The notes under the pieces: generated by a model | Databases searched by the model: none | What the model was told of the DNA's origin: nothing | Seen by the model: only the letters and a program-made list of their open reading frames with translations | Part shown: positions 17,448-25,982 of the stretch, in pieces | How the letters are laid out: each line of letters starts with the position of its first letter | How positions within the stretch are numbered: the stretch's first letter is position 1 | From: Granulosicoccus sp045106855 | GTDB lineage: Bacteria > Pseudomonadota > Gammaproteobacteria > Granulosicoccales > Granulosicoccaceae | Direction: 5' to 3' | NCBI GenBank assembly: GCA_045106855.1 | Contig: JBGCFI010000002.1 | Location: 124,001-188,000, forward strand | Length of the DNA stretch: 64,000 nucleotides | Program-made: the position numbers and the translations under genes

Positions 17448-18602
17448 TCAGCGATACATCGGTGGACGCGCATCGACCCAGGCGCTATCGTTTTTACCAG
17501 ATTCTGCAACTGCGACCACAGCAGCCATGGAACGCAGGCCATCGGCGGCACGCGGATATAAGTCAGCAGCGGGGTCAATAGCTCTGCCTTCATTGTTCGC
17601 ATTGATAGCTTCTGCCAGGTCTTTATAGATATTGGCAAATGCCAAAGGCATGCCTTCCGCATGACCGACAGTGACGCGAGAGCATCTATCGGCTTCGGGT
17701 GACAGGTTACCGCTGCCTCGCTCTATGATCTGTAAACGTTCATTCAGAGGCATGTAAAACAATTGGTTGGGTTGCTCCTGTGACCAACGCAATCCGCCTT
17801 TTTCACCAAACACCTGGATGCCGAGTCCGTGCTGTCGTCCAATGGCGATGGAGGATGTCCACAATCGGCCGACGGTTCCACCATCCATGCGAAAATTAAC
17901 CATGGCATCATCTTCGAGAACGCGTGATGAAATACAAGAGACGTTATCAGCGCTGAGTTTGATGACCTCTTGTCCGGTAACAAAGCTTGCCATGTGCATG
18001 GCATGGATTCCACAATCGGCAAACTGAGCGGAAACACCGGCCTGCGCAGGGTCATAGCGCCAGCGCACTCGAGGATTATCTGCATCGGCAGCATCGGCAT
18101 GATGGCCATGTGCAAACTCGGCCTTGACCAGACGGATAGCACCAAGATCTCCCCGGGCAATCATGGCACGCATGTGGCGCACTAATGAATAGCCGGTATA
18201 GCCGTAATTAACTGCGCAAATACGACCAGTGACTTCGCTGAGTTGCACAATTTCTTCACCCTCTGCGACAGTCATTGTCATCGGCTTTTCACAGAGAACA
18301 TGAAAACCGTTTTCCAGGAAAGCCTTAGTGATTTCGAAGTGTGTTGAGTTGGGAGTTGCCACAGTAACCAGATCGATTCGGTCATCACGGTTTGTCTCGC
18401 CTTCCAGCATTTCCTGCCAGTTACCGTAGGATCGATCTTGTGCAAGTCCTAGTCTTTGTCCGTATTCACGACCTTGTTCGGCGCGATAATCAAGCGCGCC
18501 TGCCGTGAACTCGAACAAGCCATCCAGCCCAGCGCTGATTCTGTGTGCAGGCCCTATCTGGCTACCTTCGCCGCCGCCGACCATTCCCCATTTCAATTTC
18601 AT
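17448..18602 (-). CDS. Gfo/Idh/MocA-family NAD(P)-dependent dehydrogenase, probable inositol/inosose dehydrogenase
   Basis: 384 residues. The N-terminal Rossmann fold has GMVGGGEGSQIGPAHRISA, followed by VTVATPNSTHFE and the active-site lysine motif CEKPM near residue 108. The C-terminal domain carries ADCGIHAMHMASFVTG with the catalytic histidine. Relatives oxidise inositols or sugars at a ring hydroxyl. Its start overlaps the iolE stop by one base (TAATG), so it is co-translated with iolE and probably replaces IolG in making or recycling an inosose. The GGGEGSxIGxxHR signature belongs to a side branch of the family rather than classical IolG, so the precise substrate (myo-, scyllo- or D-chiro-inositol) is uncertain. 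Confidence 0.9.
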   Translation of the reverse strand: MKLKWGMVGGGEGSQIGPAHRISAGLDGLFEFTAGALDYRAEQGREYGQRLGLAQDRSYGNWQEMLEGETNRDDRIDLVTVATPNSTHFEITKAFLENGFHVLCEKPMTMTVAEGEEIVQLSEVTGRICAVNYGYTGYSLVRHMRAMIARGDLGAIRLVKAEFAHGHHADAADADNPRVRWRYDPAQAGVSAQFADCGIHAMHMASFVTGQEVIKLSADNVSCISSRVLEDDAMVNFRMDGGTVGRLWTSSIAIGRQHGLGIQVFGEKGGLRWSQEQPNQLFYMPLNERLQIIERGSGNLSPEADRCSRVTVGHAEGMPLAFANIYKDLAEAINANNEGRAIDPAADLYPRAADGLRSMAAVVAVAESGKNDSAWVDARPPMYR

Positions 18603-19495
18603 TATGCGAATCCTATTGATTCCAGGTATTCCCGGTTTAGCCGTGCATCGCCTTCTGTATCGGGATTCAGGTTGGGATCGCAGTCTTGTTCAACAGTACA
18701 CCATCCTTCAAAACCAACGCTATCCAGCAACTGTTTGACCGCAGGAAGGTTGACTTCGCCGTCAGCCAGGTTACAGAAGATACCTTGACCACAGGCCTCG
18801 TAGAAGCCAGTTCTGTTGGCGATGGCAGCTGCCTTGATATCTGCGTCGGTATTCTTGAAATGGACATAGGTAATTCGATCCATATGCCTTTGCATAAACG
18901 CAACGGGGTCGAAGCCTGCGTAGGTGCAATGACCGGTATCAATACAGATTTTCAGCAGATCGGCATCAACCTCGTCGAGCAGTCGCTCTACCTCTGGCTC
19001 GAAGTCCATGAAGCCACCAGCGTGTGGGTGAATTTCGGGAATCAGGCCATATTCGTCACGGCCCAGTTTTGCGACGGTCGTGATGCGTTCTACATAGGCT
19101 TTCCATTGTGCAGCATCCATCTGTACTGCCTCATTTGCGCGTCCGGCAGTCGGTGCGCGTTGTGGCGCAATGGAGTCGATGAGAACGAAATGACTGGCAC
19201 CATGAGCTTTAAGCGCCTTGCATGTTCTTACAGCACCGTCCATGACATCGTCCCATTGGTTTTTGTCGTGAAACGCTCGGAAGACGACACCACCGATCAG
19301 TTCCAGTGAGCGTTGTGCCAGCGCGTCGGCTAGTTCCGAGGGATCTTCAGGCATAAAGCCCACGGGTCCAAGTTCGATGCCCGAGTAACCGGCGCGGCTA
19401 CACTGGTCGAGGACACTCTGCCAGGTTGGATTGCGTTCGTCCTGCGCAAACTCGACACCCCAGGAGCAAGGGGCGTTGCCTATTCTGATGCTCAT
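18602..19495 (-). CDS. iolE: Inosose dehydratase IolE-like TIM-barrel protein
   Basis: 297 residues, a sugar phosphate isomerase/epimerase-type TIM barrel (AP_endonuc_2). It begins IRIGNAPCSWGVEFAQDE, the characteristic IolE/MocC opening, and contains metal-binding acidic and histidine motifs: GLIPEIHPHAGGF, ICIDTGHCTYAG, YVHFKN and the late Glu in CTVEQDCDP. IolE removes water from 2-keto-myo-inositol to give 3D-trihydroxycyclohexane-1,2-dione, the substrate of IolD encoded divergently 96 bases away. It is first in a two-gene minus-strand operon with the Gfo/Idh/MocA dehydrogenase. Membership in the IolE/IolH/MocC group is clear; the exact reaction is inferred from context. Confidence 0.85.
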   Translation of the reverse strand: MSIRIGNAPCSWGVEFAQDERNPTWQSVLDQCSRAGYSGIELGPVGFMPEDPSELADALAQRSLELIGGVVFRAFHDKNQWDDVMDGAVRTCKALKAHGASHFVLIDSIAPQRAPTAGRANEAVQMDAAQWKAYVERITTVAKLGRDEYGLIPEIHPHAGGFMDFEPEVERLLDEVDADLLKICIDTGHCTYAGFDPVAFMQRHMDRITYVHFKNTDADIKAAAIANRTGFYEACGQGIFCNLADGEVNLPAVKQLLDSVGFEGWCTVEQDCDPNLNPDTEGDARLNREYLESIGFA

Positions 19496-19530
19496 TGTTA
19501 TTGCCGTTGGATAAGGAGTGGAAGTTGGTT

Positions 19531-19544
19531 TGCAACCGGTTGCA
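19531..19544. promoter_or_regulatory. Second perfect copy of TGCAACCGGTTGCA between divergent iolE and iolD
   Basis: Identical in all 14 bases to the site at 13048-13061. It is centred in the 96-base gap between the iolE start (19495) and iolD start (19592), so one bound repressor could block both directions. Confidence 0.75.
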
Positions 19545-19591
19545 TTTATTGTATTCTGTGGTGCTACATAGCGTCAACTGGTGCCCCTGAA

Positions 19592-21457
19592 ATGACTGAG
19601 GAAACAATTCACCTGACTACTGCCCAGGCAATCGTTCGCTGGATGACGCAGCAGTTCATCGTCATTGATGACAAAGAACAGAGGTTGTTTGGTGGCGGCT
19701 TCGGAATTTTCGGCCATGGCAATGTGACCTGTCTCGGTGAGGCCTTGTTCAACGCTCGCCAGGAATTACCCTTGTATCGAGGTCAGAACGAACAAAGCAT
19801 GGGATTTGCTGCCGCCGCTTATGCCAAGTACCATTTGCGACAGCGCATGATGTTCTGTACTGCGTCAGCCGGCCCGGGTACGTCAAATCTTCTGACCTCT
19901 GCAGCGCTGGCTCACGCAAATCGCTTGCCCATGCTCATGTTGTGCGGCGATACCTACGTTACCCGGCTACCGGATCCGGTTCTTCAGCAGATGGAACATT
20001 TTAACGACCCGACTCTGGGGGTCAATGATGCCTTTAAATCTGTTACCCGTTATTGGGATCGTATAACGCACCCGGCACAGGTCATTCAATCTTTGCCCGC
20101 GGCAATTGCCACACTTATCGATCCCGGTGATTGCGGTCCTGCGTTCATTGGATTACCGCAGGATATCCAGGGATGGAGTTACGATTTTCCGGTCGTGTTT
20201 TTTGAAAAAAAGGTGCATCGTATTCGCCGTGTTACGCCCGATATGGAAGAAATCAATGACGCCGTCGATCTATTGAGATCGGCTGAGCGGCCCATGATTA
20301 TCGCCGGTGGCGGTGTACAATATTCTCGTGCCACAAAGGAACTGATGGCATTTGCAGAGGCCTATCAGATACCTGTTGTGGAAACTATCGCAGGTCGTGC
20401 CAACCTGGAAAGTTCTCATCCGTTAAACATAGGGCCCATTGGCGTTACAGGATCGGACTCCGCCAACACCGTAGCCGAACAAGCCGATGTCATAGTGGCC
20501 GTTGGCACGCGTTTACAGGATTTTACGACAGGTTCATGGACCGCCTTCTCTCACGATGCCCGATTTATATCCATCAATGCAGCCCGGCATGACGCAGGTA
20601 AACATCGTTCTCTACCGGTAGTCGGTGATGCCAGGCTTGCATTAGTGCAATTGCAGAAGAGTATGTCTGGCTTCCAGACACCGCCTCCCTGGGTAGCATT
20701 CGCCAAAGATGAACGCAACAAGTGGGATAACTATGTGGCCGTTAATGTGTCTTACGGTAACAGGCCCAACTCCTACGCTCAGGCTATCGGTGTAGTTAAT
20801 GCACATTGTGATCCGGATGATCGTATTGTCGCTGCGGCCGGTGGTTTGCCAGCGGAAGTAACGGCAAACTGGCGTACTCTGAAAACCGGTACCGTAGATG
20901 TGGAATTCGGATTTTCATGCATGGGCTATGAGATTGCAGGTGGCTGGGGGGCACGTATCGCGCAAAGTGAAAAGCAGCCTAAGCAGGATACTATTGTATT
21001 TACCGGTGATGGATCGTATCTGATGCTCAACAGTGATCTGTATTCATCGGTTCTTACCGGTATGAAGCTCATTGTGCTTGTCCTGGATAACGGAGGTTTC
21101 GCCGTCATCAATAAACTGCAGAACAACACAGGTAACGAGAGCTTCAACAATCTGATCAAGGATGCGCCAACCGTTACCAATCTAGTCGGAGTAAATTTTG
21201 AAGCGCATGCGAAATCCCTGGGCGCGCAGGCTGAAACGGTAGCCAATGCCGAGGAACTGGTGGATGCCTTCAAGCGTGCCAAGGCGGCTGACAGTACTTA
21301 TGTCATTGTCATGAATGTCGATGCTTATGAGGGTTGGACTACTGAAGGTCACACGTGGTGGGAATGCGGCACTCCTGCCGTGAGTGAGAGTCAGAAAGTT
21401 CGCGATGCGCATGCCGAGTGGGAGTCATCAAGACACCGCCAGCGTAAGGGCGTCTGA
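19592..21457 (+). CDS. iolD: 3D-(3,5/4)-trihydroxycyclohexane-1,2-dione hydrolase
   Basis: 621 residues, close to the usual 620-640 of IolD. A thiamine-diphosphate enzyme of the acetohydroxyacid synthase type. The N-terminal domain contains LFGGGFGIFGHGNVTCLGEA and the catalytic glutamate region RGQNEQSMGFAAAAYAK. The ThDP motif near the C-terminus is GDGSYLMLNSDLYSSVLTG and continues to LVLDNGGF. It opens the cyclitol ring to give 5-deoxy-glucuronate in the cytoplasm. First gene of the plus-strand iolD-C-B-aldolase operon, under the palindromic operator at 19531. Confidence 0.96.
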   Translation: MTEETIHLTTAQAIVRWMTQQFIVIDDKEQRLFGGGFGIFGHGNVTCLGEALFNARQELPLYRGQNEQSMGFAAAAYAKYHLRQRMMFCTASAGPGTSNLLTSAALAHANRLPMLMLCGDTYVTRLPDPVLQQMEHFNDPTLGVNDAFKSVTRYWDRITHPAQVIQSLPAAIATLIDPGDCGPAFIGLPQDIQGWSYDFPVVFFEKKVHRIRRVTPDMEEINDAVDLLRSAERPMIIAGGGVQYSRATKELMAFAEAYQIPVVETIAGRANLESSHPLNIGPIGVTGSDSANTVAEQADVIVAVGTRLQDFTTGSWTAFSHDARFISINAARHDAGKHRSLPVVGDARLALVQLQKSMSGFQTPPPWVAFAKDERNKWDNYVAVNVSYGNRPNSYAQAIGVVNAHCDPDDRIVAAAGGLPAEVTANWRTLKTGTVDVEFGFSCMGYEIAGGWGARIAQSEKQPKQDTIVFTGDGSYLMLNSDLYSSVLTGMKLIVLVLDNGGFAVINKLQNNTGNESFNNLIKDAPTVTNLVGVNFEAHAKSLGAQAETVANAEELVDAFKRAKAADSTYVIVMNVDAYEGWTTEGHTWWECGTPAVSESQKVRDAHAEWESSRHRQRKGV

Positions 21458-21462
21458 TTTTG

Positions 21463-22437
21463 ATGATCAATACCGAAGCGTTCGCGCGTAATGATTTTCT
21501 CGTTATCGGTCGGGCGGGCATGGATCTGTATCCAGAGCCTGCCGGTACGCAAATAGAGACAGCAGAAACCTTTCGCACAGCCCTGGGGGGATCATCCGCT
21601 AATATCTGTGTGGCAATTGCCCGGCAAGGGGGCAAAGCATCGCTGGTGACCTGCGTGTCAGATGATGCCGTAGGCAGGTTCTGCCTGAATCAGCTTGATC
21701 ACTATGGTATCGGCCGTCAACATGTGCGAAGTGTAGGCGGTGAGTATCGTAATTCTCTGGCGTTGTCAGAAAGCCGTGTTGAAGAACACCAGACGGTGAT
21801 CTATAGAAATGGCGCTGCAGACTTTCAGATGACTACCGATGATGTCGCTGCAATTGACTACACCAGGTACGCGGCATTAATCACTACAGGTACTGTGCTG
21901 GCGGCAGAGCCTTCACGAGCTGCTACGATGTCAGCATTCGAGCGTGCTCGCGCTGCATCGCTACCGCTGATTTTCGATGTCGATTACCGCCCGTACAGCT
22001 GGAGCTCTGCAGCCGAAGCCAGCGATGTATATACGCACGCTGCCAGCCTGTGCGATATCATCATCGGTAACGATACCGAATTCGGATTCATGGCCGGGAA
22101 CTACGACAAGGGACTGGCCAAAGCGCGGGATCTTGCTGCTAGCACGGCGAGTATCGTTATCTACAAAATGGGCGAAAATGGCTCTATCACGATGACGCCT
22201 GATGGCGAGTTCCGTACTGGCGTGTTTCCTGTCAATGCACTGAAGCCTGTGGGTGCCGGTGATAGTTTTATGGGTGGTTTTATTGCCAGTCTGGCCAACG
22301 GCTATTCACTCAATGATGCTGTCCTGCGTGGCTCAGCGTGCGCCGCCATCGTGGTAACTCGAGTAGGCTGTGCGCCTGCGATGCCCACCGTGGCGGAACT
22401 TGACGCCTTTTTGCAAGAACACCAACCTAGGGACTGA
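21463..22437 (+). CDS. iolC: 5-dehydro-2-deoxygluconokinase
   Basis: 324 residues from the ATG at 21463 (a TTG just before it is in frame but unneeded), 5 bases after iolD. A PfkB/ribokinase-family sugar kinase: the N-terminal block is RAGMDLYPEPAGTQIE and then ALGGSSANICVAIARQGGKA. The C-terminal signature PVGAGDSFMGGF contains the catalytic aspartate. It phosphorylates 5-dehydro-2-deoxy-D-gluconate, the product of IolB. The order iolD-iolC-iolB-aldolase matches the pathway and leaves no gap larger than a few bases. Confidence 0.95.
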   Translation: MINTEAFARNDFLVIGRAGMDLYPEPAGTQIETAETFRTALGGSSANICVAIARQGGKASLVTCVSDDAVGRFCLNQLDHYGIGRQHVRSVGGEYRNSLALSESRVEEHQTVIYRNGAADFQMTTDDVAAIDYTRYAALITTGTVLAAEPSRAATMSAFERARAASLPLIFDVDYRPYSWSSAAEASDVYTHAASLCDIIIGNDTEFGFMAGNYDKGLAKARDLAASTASIVIYKMGENGSITMTPDGEFRTGVFPVNALKPVGAGDSFMGGFIASLANGYSLNDAVLRGSACAAIVVTRVGCAPAMPTVAELDAFLQEHQPRD

Positions 22438-22441
22438 ACCG

Positions 22442-23284
22442 ATGCATATCGCTCCGTACGACAACCAGAACAAGCCAATCGTTGATATCGAAGATTCAAC
22501 AGTGCCGTTGAATTACTTCAATATCGTTAAATTGAAACAAGGCCAGGCGTTCGAGTATCAGGTACCGGGTTATGAGACCTGCATAGTACCTGCCACCGGT
22601 AGTGTCGATGTTGACGTGGAAGGCGTCGAGTACAAGGCATTGGGTCACCGTGTGGAAGATGTCTGGGGTGGAGAACCAGAGGGTGTGTATTTGCCTGTTG
22701 GTGCAAAGGTTACTATGTCATGCGTTTCAGCTGACACTGAGGTCTTTATCGCGGGTGCAAGATACGACAAAGTGCTGGATCCGTTTGAGGTTCGTTCTGA
22801 TGAACTGGATCTGGTGCAATACGGCTCTGATGACACCAAAACCCATCGAAAGATCAAGCATATTCTGGGTACCAAGTATCACGATAAGGTTGGACGACTT
22901 CTGGTCAGCGAACTTTTCACTGTGGGTGAGGGGGGCTGGTCCGGCTTTCCTTCTCACAAGCATGACACCGACAGGCTGCCCGATGAAACCCGTCACGATG
23001 AAACCTATAACTTCCGCTTCAAACCCAAGCATGGATCCGGTGTGCAAATGCTACAGCGAGAAGATAACAAGTCGGGTGATGCGTATCATATTGTGGATGG
23101 TTCAACTATCTGTCTGGATAAGGGCTATCACCCCTGCGCAGTGCTGCCCGGATACCAGATGTACTACTTCACGATTCTGGCTGGGTTTAGTCAGCGATCG
23201 TTGATACAGTATTTTCAGCCTACCCATGCCTATCAGATTGAGACCATTCCGGGCATTAAAGACATGATTGCCAAGTTCAAGTAA
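22442..23284 (+). CDS. iolB: 5-deoxy-glucuronate isomerase
   Basis: 280 residues from the ATG at 22442, 4 bases after iolC; an open frame from 22370 overlaps iolC and is not needed. Two cupin-like halves are visible, with the metal-binding FPSHKHDTDRLPDETRHDET segment in the middle and YHPCAVLPGYQMYYFTIL later. It isomerises 5-deoxy-D-glucuronate to 5-dehydro-2-deoxy-D-gluconate. Its stop overlaps the next start by one base (TAATG at 23282-23286). Confidence 0.95.
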   Translation: MHIAPYDNQNKPIVDIEDSTVPLNYFNIVKLKQGQAFEYQVPGYETCIVPATGSVDVDVEGVEYKALGHRVEDVWGGEPEGVYLPVGAKVTMSCVSADTEVFIAGARYDKVLDPFEVRSDELDLVQYGSDDTKTHRKIKHILGTKYHDKVGRLLVSELFTVGEGGWSGFPSHKHDTDRLPDETRHDETYNFRFKPKHGSGVQMLQREDNKSGDAYHIVDGSTICLDKGYHPCAVLPGYQMYYFTILAGFSQRSLIQYFQPTHAYQIETIPGIKDMIAKFK

Positions 23285-24120
23285 TGCCACTGGTAACGCT
23301 TGCTGAAGTTCTGCAGCCTGCGCTCGATGAAGGATATGCTGTCGCTGGCCTGGTAACGCTTGGCTGGGAAGACACTCGCGCTTTTGTTGCAGCTGCAGAG
23401 GCTGAACAATGCCCGGTTATTCTGCAGGCTGGCCCTGGATGTCGGGAGCATACTCCCTTACCGGTTCTGGCAAGTATGTTTCGTTATCTTGCCGAGCATG
23501 CCAGTGTGCCCGTGGTTGCCCATCTCGATCATGGTTATTCGATCGAAGAATGCCAGCAGGCTATCAGTTGCGGTTTCACGTCAGTGATGTATGACGGATC
23601 GCGCAAGCCGCTTCAACAAAACATTGATGAGACTGGCGCCATCGCATTATTGGCACATGCAGCAGGCATCTCTTGTGAAGGTGAGATTGGTTTTGTTGGT
23701 TATGCCGATGGTGAGCAGTCGAGTGGTACCGATCCGTCTGAGGCTGCACAATTTGCACGTGATACAGGTATAGATGCCATGGCTGTATCTGTGGGTAATG
23801 TACACCTGCAGCAGGACAGTCACTCACAGTTGGATGAGAAGAGAATTCAGCAGATTCAATCGCAGTGTGATGTGCCGCTGGTTATCCATGGAGGTTCTGG
23901 CGTTCTTCCATCCCAGCGTCAGTCTTTGGCCAGAAATTCGGCAATCTGTAAATACAATATTGGCACCGAGTTGCGCATGGCTTTCGGGTATGCGCTGCGA
24001 GAGGCCATAAACAGCGATCAGGAGCGTTTCGACAGGGTATCGATACTTAAAGAAACTCATGAGCCGGTTGTACAGGCTACGCGCAAGGTAATGCAGTTGA
24101 TAAAAAAACCTGATGCTTAA
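23284..24120 (+). CDS. iolJ: Class II aldolase, probable 5-dehydro-2-deoxyphosphogluconate aldolase
   Basis: 278 residues of the zinc-dependent class II fructose-bisphosphate/tagatose-bisphosphate aldolase family. VAHLDHGYSIEEC near residue 80 carries the catalytic Asp and zinc His; GEIGFVGYADGEQ holds a further metal-side Glu, and VIHGGSGV the late zinc His. As the last gene of the iol operon it should split the phosphorylated deoxy-ketogluconate into dihydroxyacetone phosphate and malonate semialdehyde, the IolJ step. A general tagatose or fructose bisphosphate aldolase is possible from sequence alone; context decides. Confidence 0.85.
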   Translation: MPLVTLAEVLQPALDEGYAVAGLVTLGWEDTRAFVAAAEAEQCPVILQAGPGCREHTPLPVLASMFRYLAEHASVPVVAHLDHGYSIEECQQAISCGFTSVMYDGSRKPLQQNIDETGAIALLAHAAGISCEGEIGFVGYADGEQSSGTDPSEAAQFARDTGIDAMAVSVGNVHLQQDSHSQLDEKRIQQIQSQCDVPLVIHGGSGVLPSQRQSLARNSAICKYNIGTELRMAFGYALREAINSDQERFDRVSILKETHEPVVQATRKVMQLIKKPDA

Positions 24121-24137
24121 TCTTTAACGATGAATGC

Positions 24138-25577
24138 TCAGTGTCCACGATGTTGCACACCGGGTACTACATCCCGATAAAAATGCCAGCGCTGCCCGAG
24201 TTTTCGGATTGGCAGGTTGATGGACTTACCTTCTTCCAGACGCCTGCTTAGCCACAGGGCAATGCCGAATGCAATGATGCCTGCCATCATATTGCCAATA
24301 GCCTGACCGGCCAGAACACCCGGTGCGCCGAACAGGCTGCTGCCAACAAAAACCAGCGGTATGCCGAAACACAAGTCACGTGCAATGTTACTGATAGTGG
24401 CGTAACCGGGATGACGCAGTGCCGTAAATAGCGGGTTGGCTGCAAGCTGCAATCCGAAAAGCCAATACGAAACGATAATGAATGTACAGTAGAAGCGCAG
24501 TAGCTCTGCGGCCTCTCCTTGCAAGTCAAAAACATTTACCAGAAAATCCTTTAACAAAAAAAGCAAAAGCGCTACCGGAAGAACATAAAGCGTAACGAAC
24601 AAGCCACTTGAGATCAGGCTTTGACGTACCCTTGACCATTGCTCCGCGCCCATGTTCTGTGATGCGACAGGTCCCACTGCGCCAGAGAGACCATACAGGC
24701 CGGCGAACGCAACTGGTGTTATTCGGCCAATGACGGCCGCAGCCGCTACTGCATCGGTACCGAACTTTGCCATTTGTGAGGTTGCGTAGGCAGCCCCGAA
24801 CGGTCCTGCCAGGTTAGTAATCAAGGAAGGTACTGCGATGCCCAGAAGTTGTCGTGTGTCTGACAGGAAGGCTCTCAAATGGGGAGTGGTTATGAGCTTG
24901 TGGCGGTAGATGACGAAGTAGAGCGCGACACCTGCAACGGTGCATCGGGAGATCACCGATGCAATGGCTGCGCCCTCAAGATCCAATGACAGTCCGAATA
25001 TCAGGATTGGATCGAGCACTGCATTTACCAGGCCGCCAATGATCGTGGACCACATGGACATCCGCGCTTCACCAACTGATCGCAGCAGAGATGTACCTGC
25101 CATGGCCACCCCAAGAACGGGCATGGCCAAGCCCACAATACGATAATAATCCACAGCGAGATCCAGCGTGTCTCCTTCTGCTCCAAGCAGACCGATCAAG
25201 GTGGGTGCATAGATAACTGAAAGAATCGCTAGCGGGACTGTCAATAAACAGCCAAATAACAGTCCATGCGTTGCCAGTCGGGCAGAGTGGTCTCCGGCGT
25301 CAACCGCGGTTGTAAGCTTTTTTGCCCCGATGGATTGTGCAACAACCGTCGAGGTCGCAATAGCAAGTCCGATACAAATTGCAGAACCAAAAAACAGCGT
25401 GGTGCCGGCAAAGCCAACAGCCGCTGCAAGTTCAGGTTCTCCCAGCAGTGAAATGAAAAATACGTCGACAAGATCGACAGCAAAAATGGCAAACAGACCA
25501 ATTGCAGATGTGATGGACAATGTGGTGATGTGGCGAAAGACAGAGCCTTCCGTGTAACTTGTTCCGTATTGCCCCAT
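24138..25577 (-). CDS. MATE-family multidrug/organic cation efflux transporter
   Basis: 479 residues with about 12 hydrophobic spans in two similar halves, typical of DinF/NorM-type MATE proteins. The opening ITTLSITSAIGLFAIFAVDL and the second-half VPSLITNLAGPFGAAYATSQ are the paired first helices. It should export cationic compounds in exchange for H+ or Na+. It converges on iolJ with a 17-base gap and looks unrelated to inositol use. The charged C-terminus (KLGQRWHFYRDVVPG) is cytoplasmic. Confidence 0.93.
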   Translation of the reverse strand: MGQYGTSYTEGSVFRHITTLSITSAIGLFAIFAVDLVDVFFISLLGEPELAAAVGFAGTTLFFGSAICIGLAIATSTVVAQSIGAKKLTTAVDAGDHSARLATHGLLFGCLLTVPLAILSVIYAPTLIGLLGAEGDTLDLAVDYYRIVGLAMPVLGVAMAGTSLLRSVGEARMSMWSTIIGGLVNAVLDPILIFGLSLDLEGAAIASVISRCTVAGVALYFVIYRHKLITTPHLRAFLSDTRQLLGIAVPSLITNLAGPFGAAYATSQMAKFGTDAVAAAAVIGRITPVAFAGLYGLSGAVGPVASQNMGAEQWSRVRQSLISSGLFVTLYVLPVALLLFLLKDFLVNVFDLQGEAAELLRFYCTFIIVSYWLFGLQLAANPLFTALRHPGYATISNIARDLCFGIPLVFVGSSLFGAPGVLAGQAIGNMMAGIIAFGIALWLSRRLEEGKSINLPIRKLGQRWHFYRDVVPGVQHRGH

Positions 25578-25597
25578 TGCCTGGTATTACAGTATCG

Positions 25598-25924
25598 CTA
25601 GTGGGTCTGAATATTCACAGCTTCATAATTCCCGGGTGAGCGTCGCCTGAACTCCACGGCAATACTGGGATGTCGCAATGGGGTTGTGTCTTCGTCTTCC
25701 AGTAAATTCTGTTCTGACACGTATGCCTCATAGACTGATTCTTCGTTTTCAGCATAGAGGTGATAGAAGGGCTGGTCTTTGTGCGGTCTTACGTTTTCGG
25801 GAATGGCCTCGTACCATTCCTCAGAATTGTCGAATACTGGATCCACATCGAAGATGACTCCTCGAAAGGGATAGATTCGATGACGCACAACTTGACCGAT
25901 ACTGAATTTGGCTGCTTTCATCAT
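25598..25924 (-). CDS. hspQ: Heat shock protein HspQ (YccV-like, hemimethylated DNA-binding family)
   Basis: 108 residues. The body KFSIGQVVRHRIYPFRGVIF, then YEAIPENVRPHKDQPFYHLY and EESVYEAYVSEQNLL, is the diagnostic HspQ sequence. HspQ is a small protein of gammaproteobacteria and relatives that modulates Lon protease and hemimethylated DNA/DnaA turnover in E. coli. Start could be either of two adjacent Met codons (25924 or 25921). Confidence 0.95.
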   Translation of the reverse strand: MMKAAKFSIGQVVRHRIYPFRGVIFDVDPVFDNSEEWYEAIPENVRPHKDQPFYHLYAENEESVYEAYVSEQNLLEDEDTTPLRHPSIAVEFRRRSPGNYEAVNIQTH

Positions 25925-25982
25925 GCCGCTAGTGTACCTGTATTGCGATCCATTGCCGACGGTAAGGCTGTAAACTTGTCGG

